Shown: positions 1-12,035, numbered from the stretch's first letter. The stretch: DNA of 64,000 nt from Melitaea cinxia (GCF_905220565.1 NC_059417.1:11828518-11892517); one strand, 5' to 3'. The notes: a model not told the origin generated them from the letters alone. Translations and numbers: made by a program.

Positions 1-149
1 TTCGGAACTGGTTTACGATAGCAAGCAACGACCGCTGGTCGTAATATGGTCATATAATGGTTTTGTAGGCGATTGTTTACTAAATATAAATATATGTACT
101 TTATAAAATAAACCTGAATATTGTGATCCAGTGTATGTTTATAATTGTG

Positions 150-565
150 TTTGCAGGCAAACGAAAAAAAAACCGACTTCAATTATATTGACAAGTAAAT
201 ACAACGTAGGTAGACGAAAAAATAGTCAAGTCAATACGCATTATCAAAGATTACTCCAAAAGTGGTAAGAAAATCTCGATGAAATTTAAATGTGACCACA
301 TGATAAAGGACAAGAGGAAAGGACATATCCTAAGTGTGGTACCATGATAAGGAAACCAGTATCTGATGATGGGATCTCAGAGAAATCGAGGGAAACCCTC
401 GAAAATCCACATAACTTTTTACTGTGTACCGATTTTCATGATTTTTAATTTAATCGAAAGCTGATATTTATCATGCGGTCACATTTAAATTTCATCGAGA
501 TCTGATAACAACTTTTTGAGTAATCTTTGATAACGCGTATTTTTTTTTTTTTTCTCAACAAAAAT
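150..565. repeat. Two accgacttc-family elements, head to head
   Basis: The left part (about 150-300) is the reverse form (aaccgacttcaattatattg, aacgtaggtagacg) and the right part (about 310-560) the forward form (gaaagctgat, catttaaatttcatcgaga, tgataacgcgtat). The same abundant family recurs at about ten other sites in the window. It is a non-coding interspersed element with inverted aaccgacttc/gaagtcggtt ends. Confidence 0.6.
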
Positions 566-751
566 AGTCTACACGTCCGTTAAACAGCCCGGTCGAAAAC
601 TGAAGAGCCGGAGTGACGCCAGTCAGTGGGGAAATATTTCAACTGACGCAAAAAACTGATCAGTTAAACTGACGCGAAAAACTAGTCGTGAATGGCCAGC
701 TTCATATTATTAGTACAGATAAAGGACATGTTTCAATATGGTAATGACTAT

Positions 752-945
752 AACCGTGCCTCGGACAGCACCTTAAGCCGTCGGTCCCGGTTGTTATCAT
801 GTACACCTGATAGCGATCGTTACTCGTAGTAGGGAATATATAACCCGCATTGGAGCAGCGTGGTGGATTAAGCTCTGGTCCTTCTTCTGCATGGGGAAAG
901 AGACCTATGCCCAGTAGTGGGATATTACAGGCTGAAGTGTAATGA
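752..945 (+). repeat. SINE body and tail (headless)
   Basis: Contains cgtcggtcccggttgttatc and ends aggcctatgcccagtagtgg-type sequence with tattacaggctga. The same body is joined to a tRNA-like head at 30.7-31.0 kb on -. Confidence 0.6.
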
Positions 946-2454
946 CTATAAAGTTTATCTCACACTTTAGTTACTGATAGCCTTTATAAGCAACCCATCG
1001 CATTCAATTCCATAGTGTTAAATTAACTCAAGTAATAAACTACAACGTTTGATTTCACAGGTTAAAAATAGAAATATCTGACAAATAACGTACAGTATAA
1101 AGATTAAAAAAAAAATGCATCAAGTTTTTATCTGTTTGATACCTTTATACGTTGGATAACTCTGCCAGCCAGTGAAACAGGACCTTATTGTAAATATTCT
1201 CCAGACGATGAGTAAAAGATACTTGACATATTTAATTTCCACTCAATGAGATGCAGAGTATAACATCATCGAGAGTATCTATCTAATTAGATGAGGTCAG
1301 CGGAATGAAAAATGTCACGTTCCGCCATTCAACATCTTCCGACCTCTGAAGATGTCATGTCATGATGAAGACATGAAAAAAATACTTTTTGTTTCTATTA
1401 AGCTTTTGTAATAGTTTATTGAAAGATTTTCAATTTTTATCATATACAGAAAAGGATATAGATAACACATTTTGAGTATTTCATTTAAAAATCAAATAAA
1501 AGAAATAAATAGCAGAACTTAAATGTCTTACTTACTTTCCTTTTATATCAAATAGATTTAAGCGTATTCGCTAATCTAATACTATTAAACGAACAATTCT
1601 TGTATATATATAATTATATATTATATATATAATCTGAATCACTGGTACGGCTCCAACAATTTTCATGAACTTTAGTATGCAGGGGATTTCGGGGACGATA
1701 AATCGATATAGCTAGAATTTATTTTTAAAAAATGTCGTTTCATCCCTGTTTTTAGGCAATGAAAAAATTGCTACAATATCGTTAGAATACGAAGGTAAAT
1801 TTGGCAATTGTCAATAAAGTTGTAATAGCTCAGGTGGAAAATCGTCCGGTCGGGATTGACCGAAAAGACCACGGTTCAAATCCCCATGTCTCCAGACCGA
1901 TTATTTTTTTCCTTTTTTTTTCTAATTGTACACATGAATTTTTATTTAAATACCCAGTTCATATTTTTTATTATTATGTCGGTAAAATCGGAAAATGTTA
2001 TTCATATTTTATCAATATGTAATTCGAATATGATAATCAAAAGTCACGATTTACTAAACATACCGAGCTAAGCTCGGTCACTTTACTTAATTACTAACTG
2101 TAGTCGACATCCTGAATTCCAGGAAAAAAATATATTTCCTGCAATTCAAAGTAATCTTACTTCGAATCACAGGTAACAAGTATATTTAGTCCACTGATAC
2201 GATGGGCTTATTAAAATCTCTTGGCTTTTTACCAAATGCATTCAAGAATATTTTTCTGAATCACCAATATTATGACCCGTTTGAAAAGCACACGGTTTAT
2301 TCTGAAGCATTAAGTATTATTTATAAAGCTAAAGTTTAAAAAAATATATCAACACAAAATTTTGTGGTTCATATTCTGAAGAAAAAAAAAACTACCTTCC
2401 AGGTTTGACTTCATCTTACATCAAGACTTTAGGTACAATAATTGTGTATTATAT
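946..2454. other. AT-rich intergenic DNA with a tRNA-like relic
   Basis: No supported gene. Around 1824-1905, tagctcaggtgg (A-box-like) and ggttcaaatcc (B-box-like) suggest a degenerate tRNA-derived head; an acceptor stem cannot be drawn. The rest is AT-rich without clear structure. Confidence 0.5.
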
Positions 2455-2690
2455 CGGATAATTTTTCACTGGGTGTACCGATTTTGATGATTCTTATTTT
2501 AATCGAAAGCTGATGCTTGTCTTTTGGTACTATTTAAATTTGATCGTGATCTGATAACTACTTTTTGAGTAATATTTGATAACGCGTATTTACTTGAGTA
2601 TTTTTTTTTTTTGTCTACGTTGTATTACTTGAAGATGTAATTGAAGTCGGTTTTTTATCGTTTGCGAGCAAACACAATTATAAAAACAGC
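2455..2690 (+). repeat. accgacttc-family element
   Basis: Runs from cactgggtgtaccgattttg to gaagtcggttttttatcgtt and gcgagcaaacacaatta. A partial copy also lies at about 3250-3475. Confidence 0.6.
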
Positions 2691-3960
2691 AAAGTACCAA
2701 AAAATTGCTTATGCTCAATGTGCATAATTTTAACAAATAAATACGTAATTTAATTCTAGTTGCGATGTAACAATGTTAGACTAGAAATCTAACGTATAGT
2801 CTGCATGGGATTGTTAAGGTTATCTATACAACAATGGAGTTGGTCGACCTTGAGATGTACTATAGCTGTGACAACTACATATATATTTTAACAGACTTGA
2901 CAATTTTATCGATATGGAGGTATTTCATTACCCTATTGGAGGCCTTGAACGCTTGATAATGAGGCCCCTAAGACTGTTTACACTTAGACACGAATATTCT
3001 ATGGAAAATAAGCCACGAGACATAAAGGTGCGATGAATGTTTGCTACAGTTTTACGCGAGAACTGTTGAATTTTATAGTAATGAAACTTTATACGTAGAC
3101 AACTGGAGGTCCAAAAAAACATATAAGACATTTTATCTTGACACTCCCAAGGGATAAAAAAATCACGCGGGGAAACCGCAAGGCATAGTTATTCTATGAT
3201 ATTTATAACACCTTTCAATAAGATAAATCTGCTAACTTTTCAAGTCTTTTTAACCGACTTCAAAAAAGGAGGTACTCAATTAAAAACCTTATGCATAAAC
3301 CGTGAATTCTAAAAAATACACTATTATTAAAACATCGATCAAAGTTACAACGAACTACGAGAACTTTTATATTATGTTACTCGCTGCTACGGAACCCTTC
3401 ATGAGAGAGTCCGGCTCGCACTTAGCCGCTTTTTGCTTGGCCGATTTTTTCGTTTGCTAGCAAACACAATTATTGTATAGTAACAATATAATAGCGTAAT
3501 TGTGCGTACATTAATAATGCACTTCAATAATGCTGAAATCCATACTCGATCGTTGCAAGCCAAACGTGTAAGGCCAGCATAACATTTCAAAACTGCATAC
3601 TGGTAAATGCAACCGATAAAACAATACTCAAAAAGATTCCTATACATACGCTACTTAAAAACCTAAAATTACAAAAATCAGACAACATTTTTCTCACAAC
3701 AATAGGCAACAATGTCTCTTTAACCCTTGTAGTAATCATTCAAGTTTACTGTTCGACTGTGCTAAGCCGTTTCAAACTTTTGAAGCATCGAAAACATTTA
3801 CATCGATGAAAGTAAACACCGTGAGAAAAACCAAACGTTTCGAATGAATTTCTAAGAAATGTGAATCTCTCATATTCAATGGAGCAATGAGGCATTATTG
3901 TGGAATAAGATATAAATTTTACTTAATGAGATGTTTTTACGTCTATATGATTAATGGTAA
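2691..3960. other. Intergenic, no supported gene
   Basis: AT-rich DNA with a fragment of an accgacttc-family element at about 3250-3475. The reading frames here are short and show no protein family. Confidence 0.5.
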
Positions 3961-3977
3961 CTTAAAAAACAAATACG

Positions 3978-4214
3978 AGTGTGCTTTAGACCACACGACC
4001 GAAGTAAAACTTCTGCACAATAGGCCCGCACCGTGTCTTAGATATACGAAACGTAACTGGCTATGAGAGAAAGTGAGAAAGAAAATGTGTGCTCGCACCG
4101 CTCTCTCTTTCACCGTTCGCCTCACCCGATCACACTTTTCGTAACGCTCTCGTCACGCATTCACCAGCTCACTCCCAAAGTCAAGCGTGCGTGAAGAAGT
4201 TTTACTTCAAAAAT
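3978..4214. repeat. MITE of the gaagtaaaacttc family
   Basis: Left end gtgtgctttagaccacacga and gaagtaaaacttc, right end gaagaagttttacttcaaaa, with an internal cgttcgcctcacccgatcac. Related copies: 10129-10326, 11111-11278, 33269-33434 and 44228-44418. Inverted ends and repetition support a MITE. Confidence 0.55.
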
Positions 4215-4268
4215 CTACTGCTGCTTACTCTGTCACACATATCGGGAGAACCAATCAACTACTAAAGT

Positions 4269-4386
<118 letters not shown>

Positions 4387-4759
4387 TTTATTGCACTAAA
4401 AATCTAAGCAATATACATGAAATTAAAAATATAATAAAAGCCAGTTAAATAAAGCTAATGCCGGTCGTTAACCCCTAATCCGCGGAGGGTAGATCGCTAT
4501 CTTAAATCGAAAAATTTGCAATCCATCAAATCTAATTGAGCATTACACCCGAGAGATAACCCTTACTTTATTTACAAGGACATTTACTAAATATTTGGAG
4601 ATTAACATCTGTAAATATACATATATCAGGTTTTTCTTCAACTTCACTAATCACTTACGGATATTACTAACGTTTTTAAATGTATTTTTTTTTGCCTGTT
4701 CCCTTTAACCCCGCTAAGGTGTAGTGTAGTTACACAGTGCTAGCGTAGCATTCTTCTAA

Positions 4760-5401
4760 AAGGGCCTACTCAAAGCACTGCCTGCAGGGCCCTGCTTGCA
4801 GTGCCACTGCCGATCGTATTGTATGTATGCATGCAGGGCCGATATTTTAATTGTTCACCCTGTCGCAGGGCCGCAGTGTCGTTCTGCCAGCCCGACACAC
4901 GATCTCCCCACTCCGTAAACTGCAATCAGGGACATGTGTAGCTCGGTCGGGCCGATTTAGACCACCATTTTGTTTACATCGGTACATTGCGACGTTTGTC
5001 TACTCTATTTGACCTGGGGTTTGTCTTGTCAGTGGTTGTCATTTAGCAATTAATCAGTTAGTTGGTGGTTAGTTGGTTTGGTTTTATTATATTATTTTTT
5101 TGGCTCTGTTTTCTTCAAGAAAAATGAGCCAGGGAGAAAAAGACGTGTGGAGGGACGTAATCTAATTGTATAGGGATTTGCCATGTCTTTGGAAAACTAA
5201 CCACGATCATTATCATAACAAAGATATGCGGTCGCAGGCTATGTCGCTTTTACATGAAAAATATAAAACTTTTTTACACCAGTGCTTCCTTTTTTTCTTT
5301 TGAACGCTACAAGTACTCAATACAGTCAAACCCAATGCTATTTTTTGGTGTTTGAATAATGTAGGAGCCATTTATAAAAACTGACGAATTTAAAGGCCCC
5401 C
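4760..5401 (+). mobile_element. MADF-remnant transposon, copy 1
   Basis: First of three adjacent related elements. The left end reads agggcctactcaaagcac; the right end has collapsed to aggccccc after an internal deletion following gacgaattt. It carries a MADF-like start at 5124 (ATGAGCCAGGGAG...). A TTAA follows (5402-5405). Confidence 0.72.
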
Positions 5402-5405
5402 TTAA

Positions 5406-6462
5406 AGGGGCCTACTCAAAGCACTGCCTGCAGGGCCTGCTTGCAGTTACTGCCGCAGAGGATGTTGCTCCACAAAGCACTGCAAATCATTTACGCGGCA
5501 TACGTTGTCGTGTTCAGTTGTGTTCTCTTTGTCCTTGCCTAAATTCGTCAGTTTTTATAAATGGCTCCTACATTATTCAAACACCAAAAAATAGCATTGG
5601 GTTTGACTGTATTGAGTACTTGTAGCGTTCAAAAAAAAAAAAGGAAGCACTGGTGTAAAAAAGTTTTATATTTTTCATGTAAAAGCGACATAGCCTGCGA
5701 CCGCATATCTTTGTTATGATAATGATCGTGGTTAGTTTTCCAAAGACATGGCAAATCCCTATACAATTAGATTACGTCCCTCCACACCTCTTTTTCTCGC
5801 TGGCTCATTTTTCTTGAAGAAAACAGAGCCAAACAAATCTTTAATATAAAAATGAGTCGCTGAATGTGTTGCTAAGCGCAAAACTCGAGAACGGTTGGAC
5901 CGATTTCGCTAATTCTTTTTTTTTAAATATTCCTTGAAGTACGAGGATGGTTCTTACGGAGAGAAAAATTCAAAAAAAAAAATTTAAATTTCCTGAAAAA
6001 GTCTAAAAACAACACTTTTCTATACTCCCATACAAAAGATTTGTGATAATACTTAAAAGTCAATTTGAACTTTAATACCATACGATAAAGTTTGTGTTAG
6101 GCGATACGAAGTTCGCCGGGTCAGCTAGTAATATAATAAAACCAAACCAACTAACCACCAACTAACTGATTAATTGCTAAATGACAACCACTGACAAGAC
6201 AAACCCCAGGTCAAATAGAGTAGACAAACGTCGCAATGTACCGACGTAAACAAAATGGTGGTCTAAATCGGCCCGACCGAGCTACACATGTCCCTGATTG
6301 CAGTTTACGGAGTGGGGAGATCGTGTGTCGGGCTGGCAGAACGACACTGCGGCCCTGCGACAGGGTGAACAATTAAAATATCGGCCCTGCATGCATACAT
6401 ACAATACGATCGGCAGTGGCACTGCAAGCAGGGCCCTGCAGGCAGTGCTTTGAGTAGGCCCC
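5406..6462 (-). mobile_element. MADF-remnant transposon, copy 2 (inverted, split by a Helitron)
   Basis: This copy runs opposite to copies 1 and 3, so copy 1 and copy 2 form a large palindrome. Ends are ggggcctactcaaagcac at 5407 and its reverse complement ending at 6462, flanked by TTAA. A Helitron (5838-6128) interrupts it. It keeps both subterminal regions, so it is the most complete copy (about 766 bp net). Confidence 0.75.
5838..6128 (+). mobile_element. Non-autonomous Helitron (Lep1-like) with known empty site
   Basis: Starts TCTTTAATATAAAAATG and ends GGGTCAGCTAG, preceded by a short hairpin (gcgatacgaagttcgcc). The sister copies of the host element read caaacaaa|taatataat without it, which shows insertion between A and T with no duplication, the Helitron hallmark. 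Non-coding. Confidence 0.82.
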
Positions 6463-6472
6463 TTAATGTTAA

Positions 6473-7104
6473 GGGGCCTACTCAAAGCACTCCGTAAACT
6501 GCAATCAGGGACGTGTGTAGCTCGGTCGGGCCGATTTAGACCACCATTTTGTTTACGTCGGTACATTGCGACGTTTGTCTACTCTATTTGACCTGGGATT
6601 TGTCTTGTCAGTGGTTGTCATTTAGCAATTAATCAGTTAGTTGGTGGTTAGTTGGTTTAGTTTTATTATATTATTTGTTTGACTCTGTTTTCTTCAAGAA
6701 AAATGAGCCAGCGAGAAAAAGACGTGTGGAAGGACGTAATCTAATTGTATAGGGATTTGCCATGTCTTTGGAAAACCAACCACGATCATTATCATAACAA
6801 AGATATGCGGTCGCAGGCTATGTCGCTTTTACATGAAAAATATAAAACTTTTTTACACCAGTGCTTCCTTTTTTTCTTTTGAACGCTACAAGTACTCAAT
6901 ACAGTCAAACCCAATGCTATTTTTTGGTGTTTGAATAATGTAGGAGCCATTTATAAAAACTGACGAATTTAAGCAAGGACAAAGACAACACAAGTGAACA
7001 CGACAACGTATGCCGCGTAAATGATTTGCAGTGCTTTGTGGAGCAACATCCTCTGCGGCAGTAACTGCAAGCAGGCCCTGCATGCAGTGCTTTGAGTAGG
7101 CCCC
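6473..7104 (+). mobile_element. MADF-remnant transposon, copy 3
   Basis: Direct orientation, with ends ggggcctactcaaagcac and gtgctttgagtaggcccc, and TTAA on both sides (6469-6472, 7105-7108). Compared with copies 1 and 2 it lacks about 135 bp between the TIR and ccgtaaactg, deleted between two CACT tetramers. Confidence 0.75.
6703..6852 (+). pseudogene. MADF-domain exon fragment in the TTAA-flanked element
   Basis: The frame reads MSQREKDVWKDVI, a stop (TAA), then LYRDLPCLWKTNHDHYHNK and MRSQAMSLLHEKY, the first half of a MADF DNA-binding domain with its conserved LW and W positions. The same stop is in all three copies (matching starts at 5124 on + and 5818 on -), so it predates their amplification. 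No transposase is present. Confidence 0.6.
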
Positions 7105-7375
7105 TTAAAATGATAGTTTTCAAAATCGGTCCGATTGCCCAAGGTCACACAAAACATTCGTTGAGATTGTACACATATTTCGCTTACTATCCTCCTATTA
7201 CGTCATATGTGACGTTTCATCATTATTTTATTATTTGAAATACATATCTTAAACTTATTTATACAACAAAAAACTCACAACAGAGAGTGATGACTCAATA
7301 ATCTATTTTAAAAGCTTACCGTTTTGTAGTTACGAACACCGCAGATTTGTAACATTAACTTATAATATAAACATA

Positions 7376-7680
7376 CTAGCTGACTCGGCAAACGTTGTCT
7401 TGCCGGTAAACGCTATTTAAAAATAGGGGTTGGTGGTAGAAAGGTGATAATTTAGGGTTGTATGTATTTCTCAACGCCAAATCATAATAAAATAAAAAAT
7501 AAATAATTTATCTAAAAATTAAAAAAAATAGGTGTGGACTACCCTTAACATTTAGGGGAATGAAAAATAGATGTTGTTCGATTCTCAGACCTACCCAATA
7601 TGCACACAAAATTTCATGAGAATCGGTAAAGCCGTTTCGGAGGAGTTTAACTACAAAAACCACGACACGAGAATTTTATA
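7376..7680 (-). mobile_element. Helitron-like element, left half of head-to-head pair
   Basis: Begins ctagctgactcggcaaacg (reverse of the CTAG 3' end) and ends in gagaattttata. It is the near mirror image of 7681-7987, joined head to head. Confidence 0.7.
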
Positions 7681-7987
7681 TCTAATATATAAAATTCTCG
7701 TGTCACAGTTTTCGTTGCCATACTCCTCCGAAACGGCTTGACCGATTTTGATGAAATTTTTTGTGCTTATCCGGTATCTATGAGAATCGGCCAACATCTA
7801 TTTTTCATCCCCCTAAATGTTAGGGGTAGTCCACCCCTAATTTTTTTTTAGACAAAGTTTTTAATTTCTATTTTTTTATGATACAACATTAAAAAATACA
7901 TACAACCCTAAATTTTCAACCCTCTACCATCAACCCCTATTTTTAAATAGCGTTTAGCGGCAAGACAACGTTTGCCGGGTCAGCTAG
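7681..7987 (+). mobile_element. Helitron-like element, right half of head-to-head pair
   Basis: Starts TCTAATATATAAAATTCTCG and ends GCCGGGTCAGCTAG. Same family as the elements at 8960 and 13843. No coding capacity. Confidence 0.75.
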
Positions 7988-8959
7988 TATTAGATATTAA
8001 AAAGATTACGTTTTTTTTTTTTGGCAGACTAATTTCTAACTACACCAGATAGCTTTAAAAAAAAACATTAGTAATGTCATTGAATGGAGAGATTATGCTA
8101 TAAAACTTGATACTATGATCTAATTGTCTTCTGTTAATAACAGACAATTACGTCATATTAATCGAATTAATATCAAGCTTCTGGTAACACCACAAATTCT
8201 CTCACTCTACACGACAACTCTGGTTGATTCAATACGGCTGGCTTTTTAGTAGTTTCTAAGGATCACTGAATTAAACGGACAGATGGACGCACTTAACACT
8301 TTATATATACGAATTTGATTCGGGAAATAACCGTTCCTTTTAGATGTTTGTTTATACATTTTTGTCTATTGTTCAGTTTTAACAGCTGAACTGAATGTCA
8401 TTTGACAGTGATTGACAGGGCTTTTACAAACATAAGTGTGGTATAAATATTAACTTACGCGGTTTCACAGTTTACTATTATTTTTCTGGAATCTTAGATC
8501 GTACTGTGAGCCTATATAGCCTATAAACATCATCGATAAACGCACGATTTTTAAAATCGGACCTGTAGATTTTAAAACAAGTGCTTACCTATAAACAATC
8601 AATTTTCCGATTTTTAAAACAAGATTGGTCTCCTTTATAGCACGAAATACGAACAAAAATAATTGTGAAAATCATAATTTCGTTTTACAAACATTTTAGA
8701 CAATTATTTAACCTTTTTTTTTTTTATTTATACATACAAATATTACAATATTCTTTTCAACACACGTTTATACATATATGTAAACATATTTTTTACAAAA
8801 TGTTTTATCAAGACCTACTACAGTAGTACAAAATAGTGAAGTAGGTACCTCAACATGTCATAACAATAACACAAAAAATAAAACGCTTCGCCATCAAGCG
8901 GTTTTTATATAGACCTCATCGTAGGTTATAACACATTTCTATCGGAAATCTTAACAATA
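7988..8959. other. AT-rich intergenic DNA
   Basis: No gene, RNA or clear repeat structure seen beyond homopolymer runs. Confidence 0.5.
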
Positions 8960-9161
8960 TCTAATATACAAAATTCTCGTGTCGCGGTGTTTGTAAGCTC
9001 CTCCGAATCGGCTTAACCGATTCTCATGAAATTTTGTGTGCATATCGGGTAGGTCTGAGAATCGAACAACATCTATTTTTCATACCCCTAAGTTATGGGG
9101 GGAGGGGAATTAAGGGGGTTTATCACATATATTGCAAAACAACGTTTGCGGGGTCAGCTAG
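8960..9161 (+). mobile_element. Helitron-like element, internally deleted
   Basis: Starts TCTAATATACAAAATTCTCG and ends GCGGGGTCAGCTAG; 202 bp, no gene. Confidence 0.7.
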
Positions 9162-9346
9162 TAATCTTATAAGTTTTCTTACGGATACAGTAATTATTTA
9201 CAAAGAACCGATTTGTATGATAATGCACTTTTTATGCCTGAAGGTTCTCTGCAAGAAATCGGGTTTTTAAACTAACGCTTATGAACATCTTTAAAAGTAA
9301 AACTATGATTGTCTGTTTATATTTTTGTGTACAATCATTACATAGT

Positions 9347-9583
9347 ATAAAACAGAATCGCTTCGCGTTGTCTGTATGCTGTTAGTATCTGTATGTTTTA
9401 TATGTATGTTTAGTGTATGTATGCTTAGATCTTTAAAACTACGCAACGGATTTTAATGCGGTTTTCTTTAGTAAATAGAGTGTTTCCAGAGGAAGGTTTA
9501 TATGTACATAATACTCGCATAATATAGTAGAGGAACACTGACAGTTTTTGCAACCGTGCGAAGCCGGGGCGGGTCGCTAATAA
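9347..9583 (+). repeat. Helitron-like relic
   Basis: The stretch from aatcgcttcgcgttgtctg to gcgaagccggggcggg resembles another lepidopteran Helitron-type repeat with a decayed CTAG end. Ends are uncertain. Confidence 0.4.
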
Positions 9584-9639
9584 GCAAGTATTATGTTTTT
9601 CCATATATGTATAAATACGGTAACGTTAAGAAAAAAAGT

Positions 9640-9800
9640 GTGTGTGCAATTCACTCCCGGCAGAAGTGAAACTTCTAAAAAATAGCCTACGAGAGAATTT
9701 TTTCACCGAGAATATAAAATACTGCCTGATGTATTCCGTCTCATTCTCTCCAATACATTTATATATTTTATCGACGTTATCGAGACTCCTGATACAACGT
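9640..9800. repeat. MITE-like repeat, copy 1
   Basis: Shares gtgaaac, ttcaccgagaa and cataaaatactg.. blocks with 47750-47944. Both copies carry tctcattctctc and look like the same short non-coding element. Confidence 0.5.
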
Positions 9801-10128
9801 ATCTACCAGTTCTACCAGTAATGTTTTACCAGATTAAATGCTTTATTTAAATCATTAATTGATTGACATCGATACTACGTAGCCTGATTAAAAATCGTCT
9901 TGAAAGAATTAACGAATATCCTAACAATGTGCCGTGCCGTGTGGTTACACCAACAAACCAAAATAAAATACACCCAACAACAGTAGCACTCATGCGGTCA
10001 TGTTTGCTCGTAAATTAATTGTTTTTACTCGCGAGATAAGAACTATGATAGCAATATTGATTTAAAGAAAATATTAGACACGCAAATATCTGATATCAAC
10101 ATACATTACCAAAAAATAAAAAACGAAT

Positions 10129-10326
10129 AGTCTGAAGTAAAACTTTTTTTAGTAGCTCCTACAGTAATATACGAAACGTAACTCTCTCTCTTTCTATCTT
10201 CACTAACTTACATCTCCTGCTCAACTTCCGTTCGCCTCGCCCGATCACACTTTTCGTAACGCTCTCTTCACGCATTCACCAGCTTACTCCCCAAATCAAG
10301 GTGCGTAAAGAAGTTATACTTCAAAA
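10129..10326. repeat. MITE, gaagtaaaacttc family
   Basis: Same blocks as 3978-4214 (cgttcgcctcgcccgatcac, cgtaacgctctc), right end gaagttatacttc. Confidence 0.5.
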
Positions 10327-10855
10327 ATTATGACAGATTGGCGCTAGTCATAGTATTCGATTCCCGGTCGTGACATATTTTGATATGAGCCAGAAAAATA
10401 GTTGTCATGGCCTTGCGTTAATCGTGAATATCCAAACATCTTGAGATTATTTTAACGTACAAATTTAGAGTTATTTATAACCGTCAATAATTATCTAACG
10501 ACAGTATGTTTACCACTTTCATGGTCATCCACTAGCATTTAGCTTCAAAACATATATTTTTAACGCAGTCTAGATTCGTTATAAAAAAAAAAAATCATTT
10601 GCCAACACAACGAAAGCCACTCATAAATAAAGAAGCAAAGGTCACAGTCGCTTCGCAGTAGTCATAAACGTAACAACCACGGACCCAATATATTACAACA
10701 GCTATTTACCGCCACACTGGCCCGGTTACGAGTGCGTTTTTAAACTTTATAGTCTTATAAACACGTCCATTAGCAAAATAAACACACGTACTCGACGAAC
10801 GTAACGCATTCCTTTCGACTTTACTATGGATGTGGGGAAACGATTTTATTATATA

Positions 10856-11058
10856 CTAGCTGACCCGGCGAACTTCGTATCGCCTAACAGTCGATTCTTT
10901 AATTTTATTATTTTTTTTTTTTTTTGAATTTTTCTCTCCGTAAGAACCATCCTCGTACTTCAAGGAATATTTAAAAAAAAGAATTAGCGAAATCGGTCCA
11001 ACCGTTCTCGAGTTTTGCGCTTAGCAACACATTCAGCGACTCATTTTTATATTATAGA
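10856..11058 (-). mobile_element. Helitron (same family as 5838), internally deleted
   Basis: Begins ctagctgacccggcgaactt and ends in attataga on +, the reverse of TCTATAAT. It shares the tggttcttacggagag core with 5838-6128 and 47952-48246. Confidence 0.75.
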
Positions 11059-11110
11059 GAAGAAGAAGATAGGTCGAATAGATTCGTGGTTTTTATATGA
11101 ACGTATTGTT

Positions 11111-11278
11111 GAAGTTAAACTTCTCTACGCACGCTTGACTTGGGGAGTAGGCTGGTGAATACGTGACGAGAGCGTTGCGAAAAGTGTGATCGGGCGAAGC
11201 GAACGAAAACTGAGACGGAGGTATAGTTAGATGGAGCTAAAGAAGTTTTATATCAGTCGTGTGGTCTAAAGCACACTA
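11111..11278. repeat. MITE, gaagtaaaacttc family (reverse)
   Basis: Begins gaagttaaacttctctacgc and ends gtcgtgtggtctaaagcaca, the reverse of 3978-4214. Confidence 0.5.
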
Positions 11279-11621
11279 GTTTTGTTGTTTACTGTTAATA
11301 GAATAAAGGCGAGTAACTATTAAAGCAACGTAAAATATCTTACTCAAAGTAGGAATAAGTATTAACTGAGGCAGGGCACAGCCGGAAATATCATGCTCAA
11401 AACTGGTGTTATATACATGTTAGTCGATGGTTAAATATTGTCTACAGTTTATAGTTTATGGTATGACATCTATCTAGAGACTTCGGTAGAACCAGGGAGT
11501 GAGCACTGACTGTAGGATTAAGCTTGTACCTAATGTAAGTTTAATTAAAACTAATAAATCTCTTGAAGACACTAAGGATGTTTAATTTAATAAACACATA
11601 ACAACTGGAGTAGCCCGTCTG

Positions 11622-12035
11622 TGGTAGTACCTCGACCTTACAGAAGACCACAGCTAAATAATATTCCTTTCATAAGTTGTGTTATGTTCCTGTGGTGAGT
11701 AAGGCCCGATCCACAATATAGTGCTGATCTCAGTTCATTATAGGTCCGATCTCGATCGGGCTTAAGGCGACGAGCTCCTGTGGAGAATGTCGGAGTAGGG
11801 TCGGCAACGTGCTTGCTATACTCCTACTGTTGCAGGCCAGGCGTCACAGCTAAATAATACTGCTTTCAAGCAGATTGTGTTCCTGTGGAGAGTAAGGTGA
11901 CACAGCTCCTGGGGGGATTGGGGGTAGGGTCGGCAACGCGATTGCGATGCTTCTGGTGTTGGAGGCGTCTATAAGCTACGATAATCGCTTACCATTCGAT
12001 GAGCCGTTCGCTAGCCGACCTAGTGGTATAAATAA
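11622..12035 (+). repeat. SINE-like repeat with internal duplication
   Basis: Two partial copies of one unit (cagctaaataata.. ttcctgtgg.gagtaagg .. gggtagggtcggcaacg) lie in tandem, ending in gataatcgcttaccat and ccgacctagtggtataaata. Reverse or partial copies are at 32080-32296, 37630-37700 and 41095-41252. Confidence 0.55.

Noticed and set aside
1820..1905. Possible tRNA gene with A- and B-box-like sequences
   Set aside because: No acceptor stem can be formed and the anticodon loop has six bases; it is treated as a tRNA-derived relic.
6282..7157. Several frames of 62-94 codons on -
   Set aside because: They run antisense through MADF-remnant transposon copies 2 and 3.
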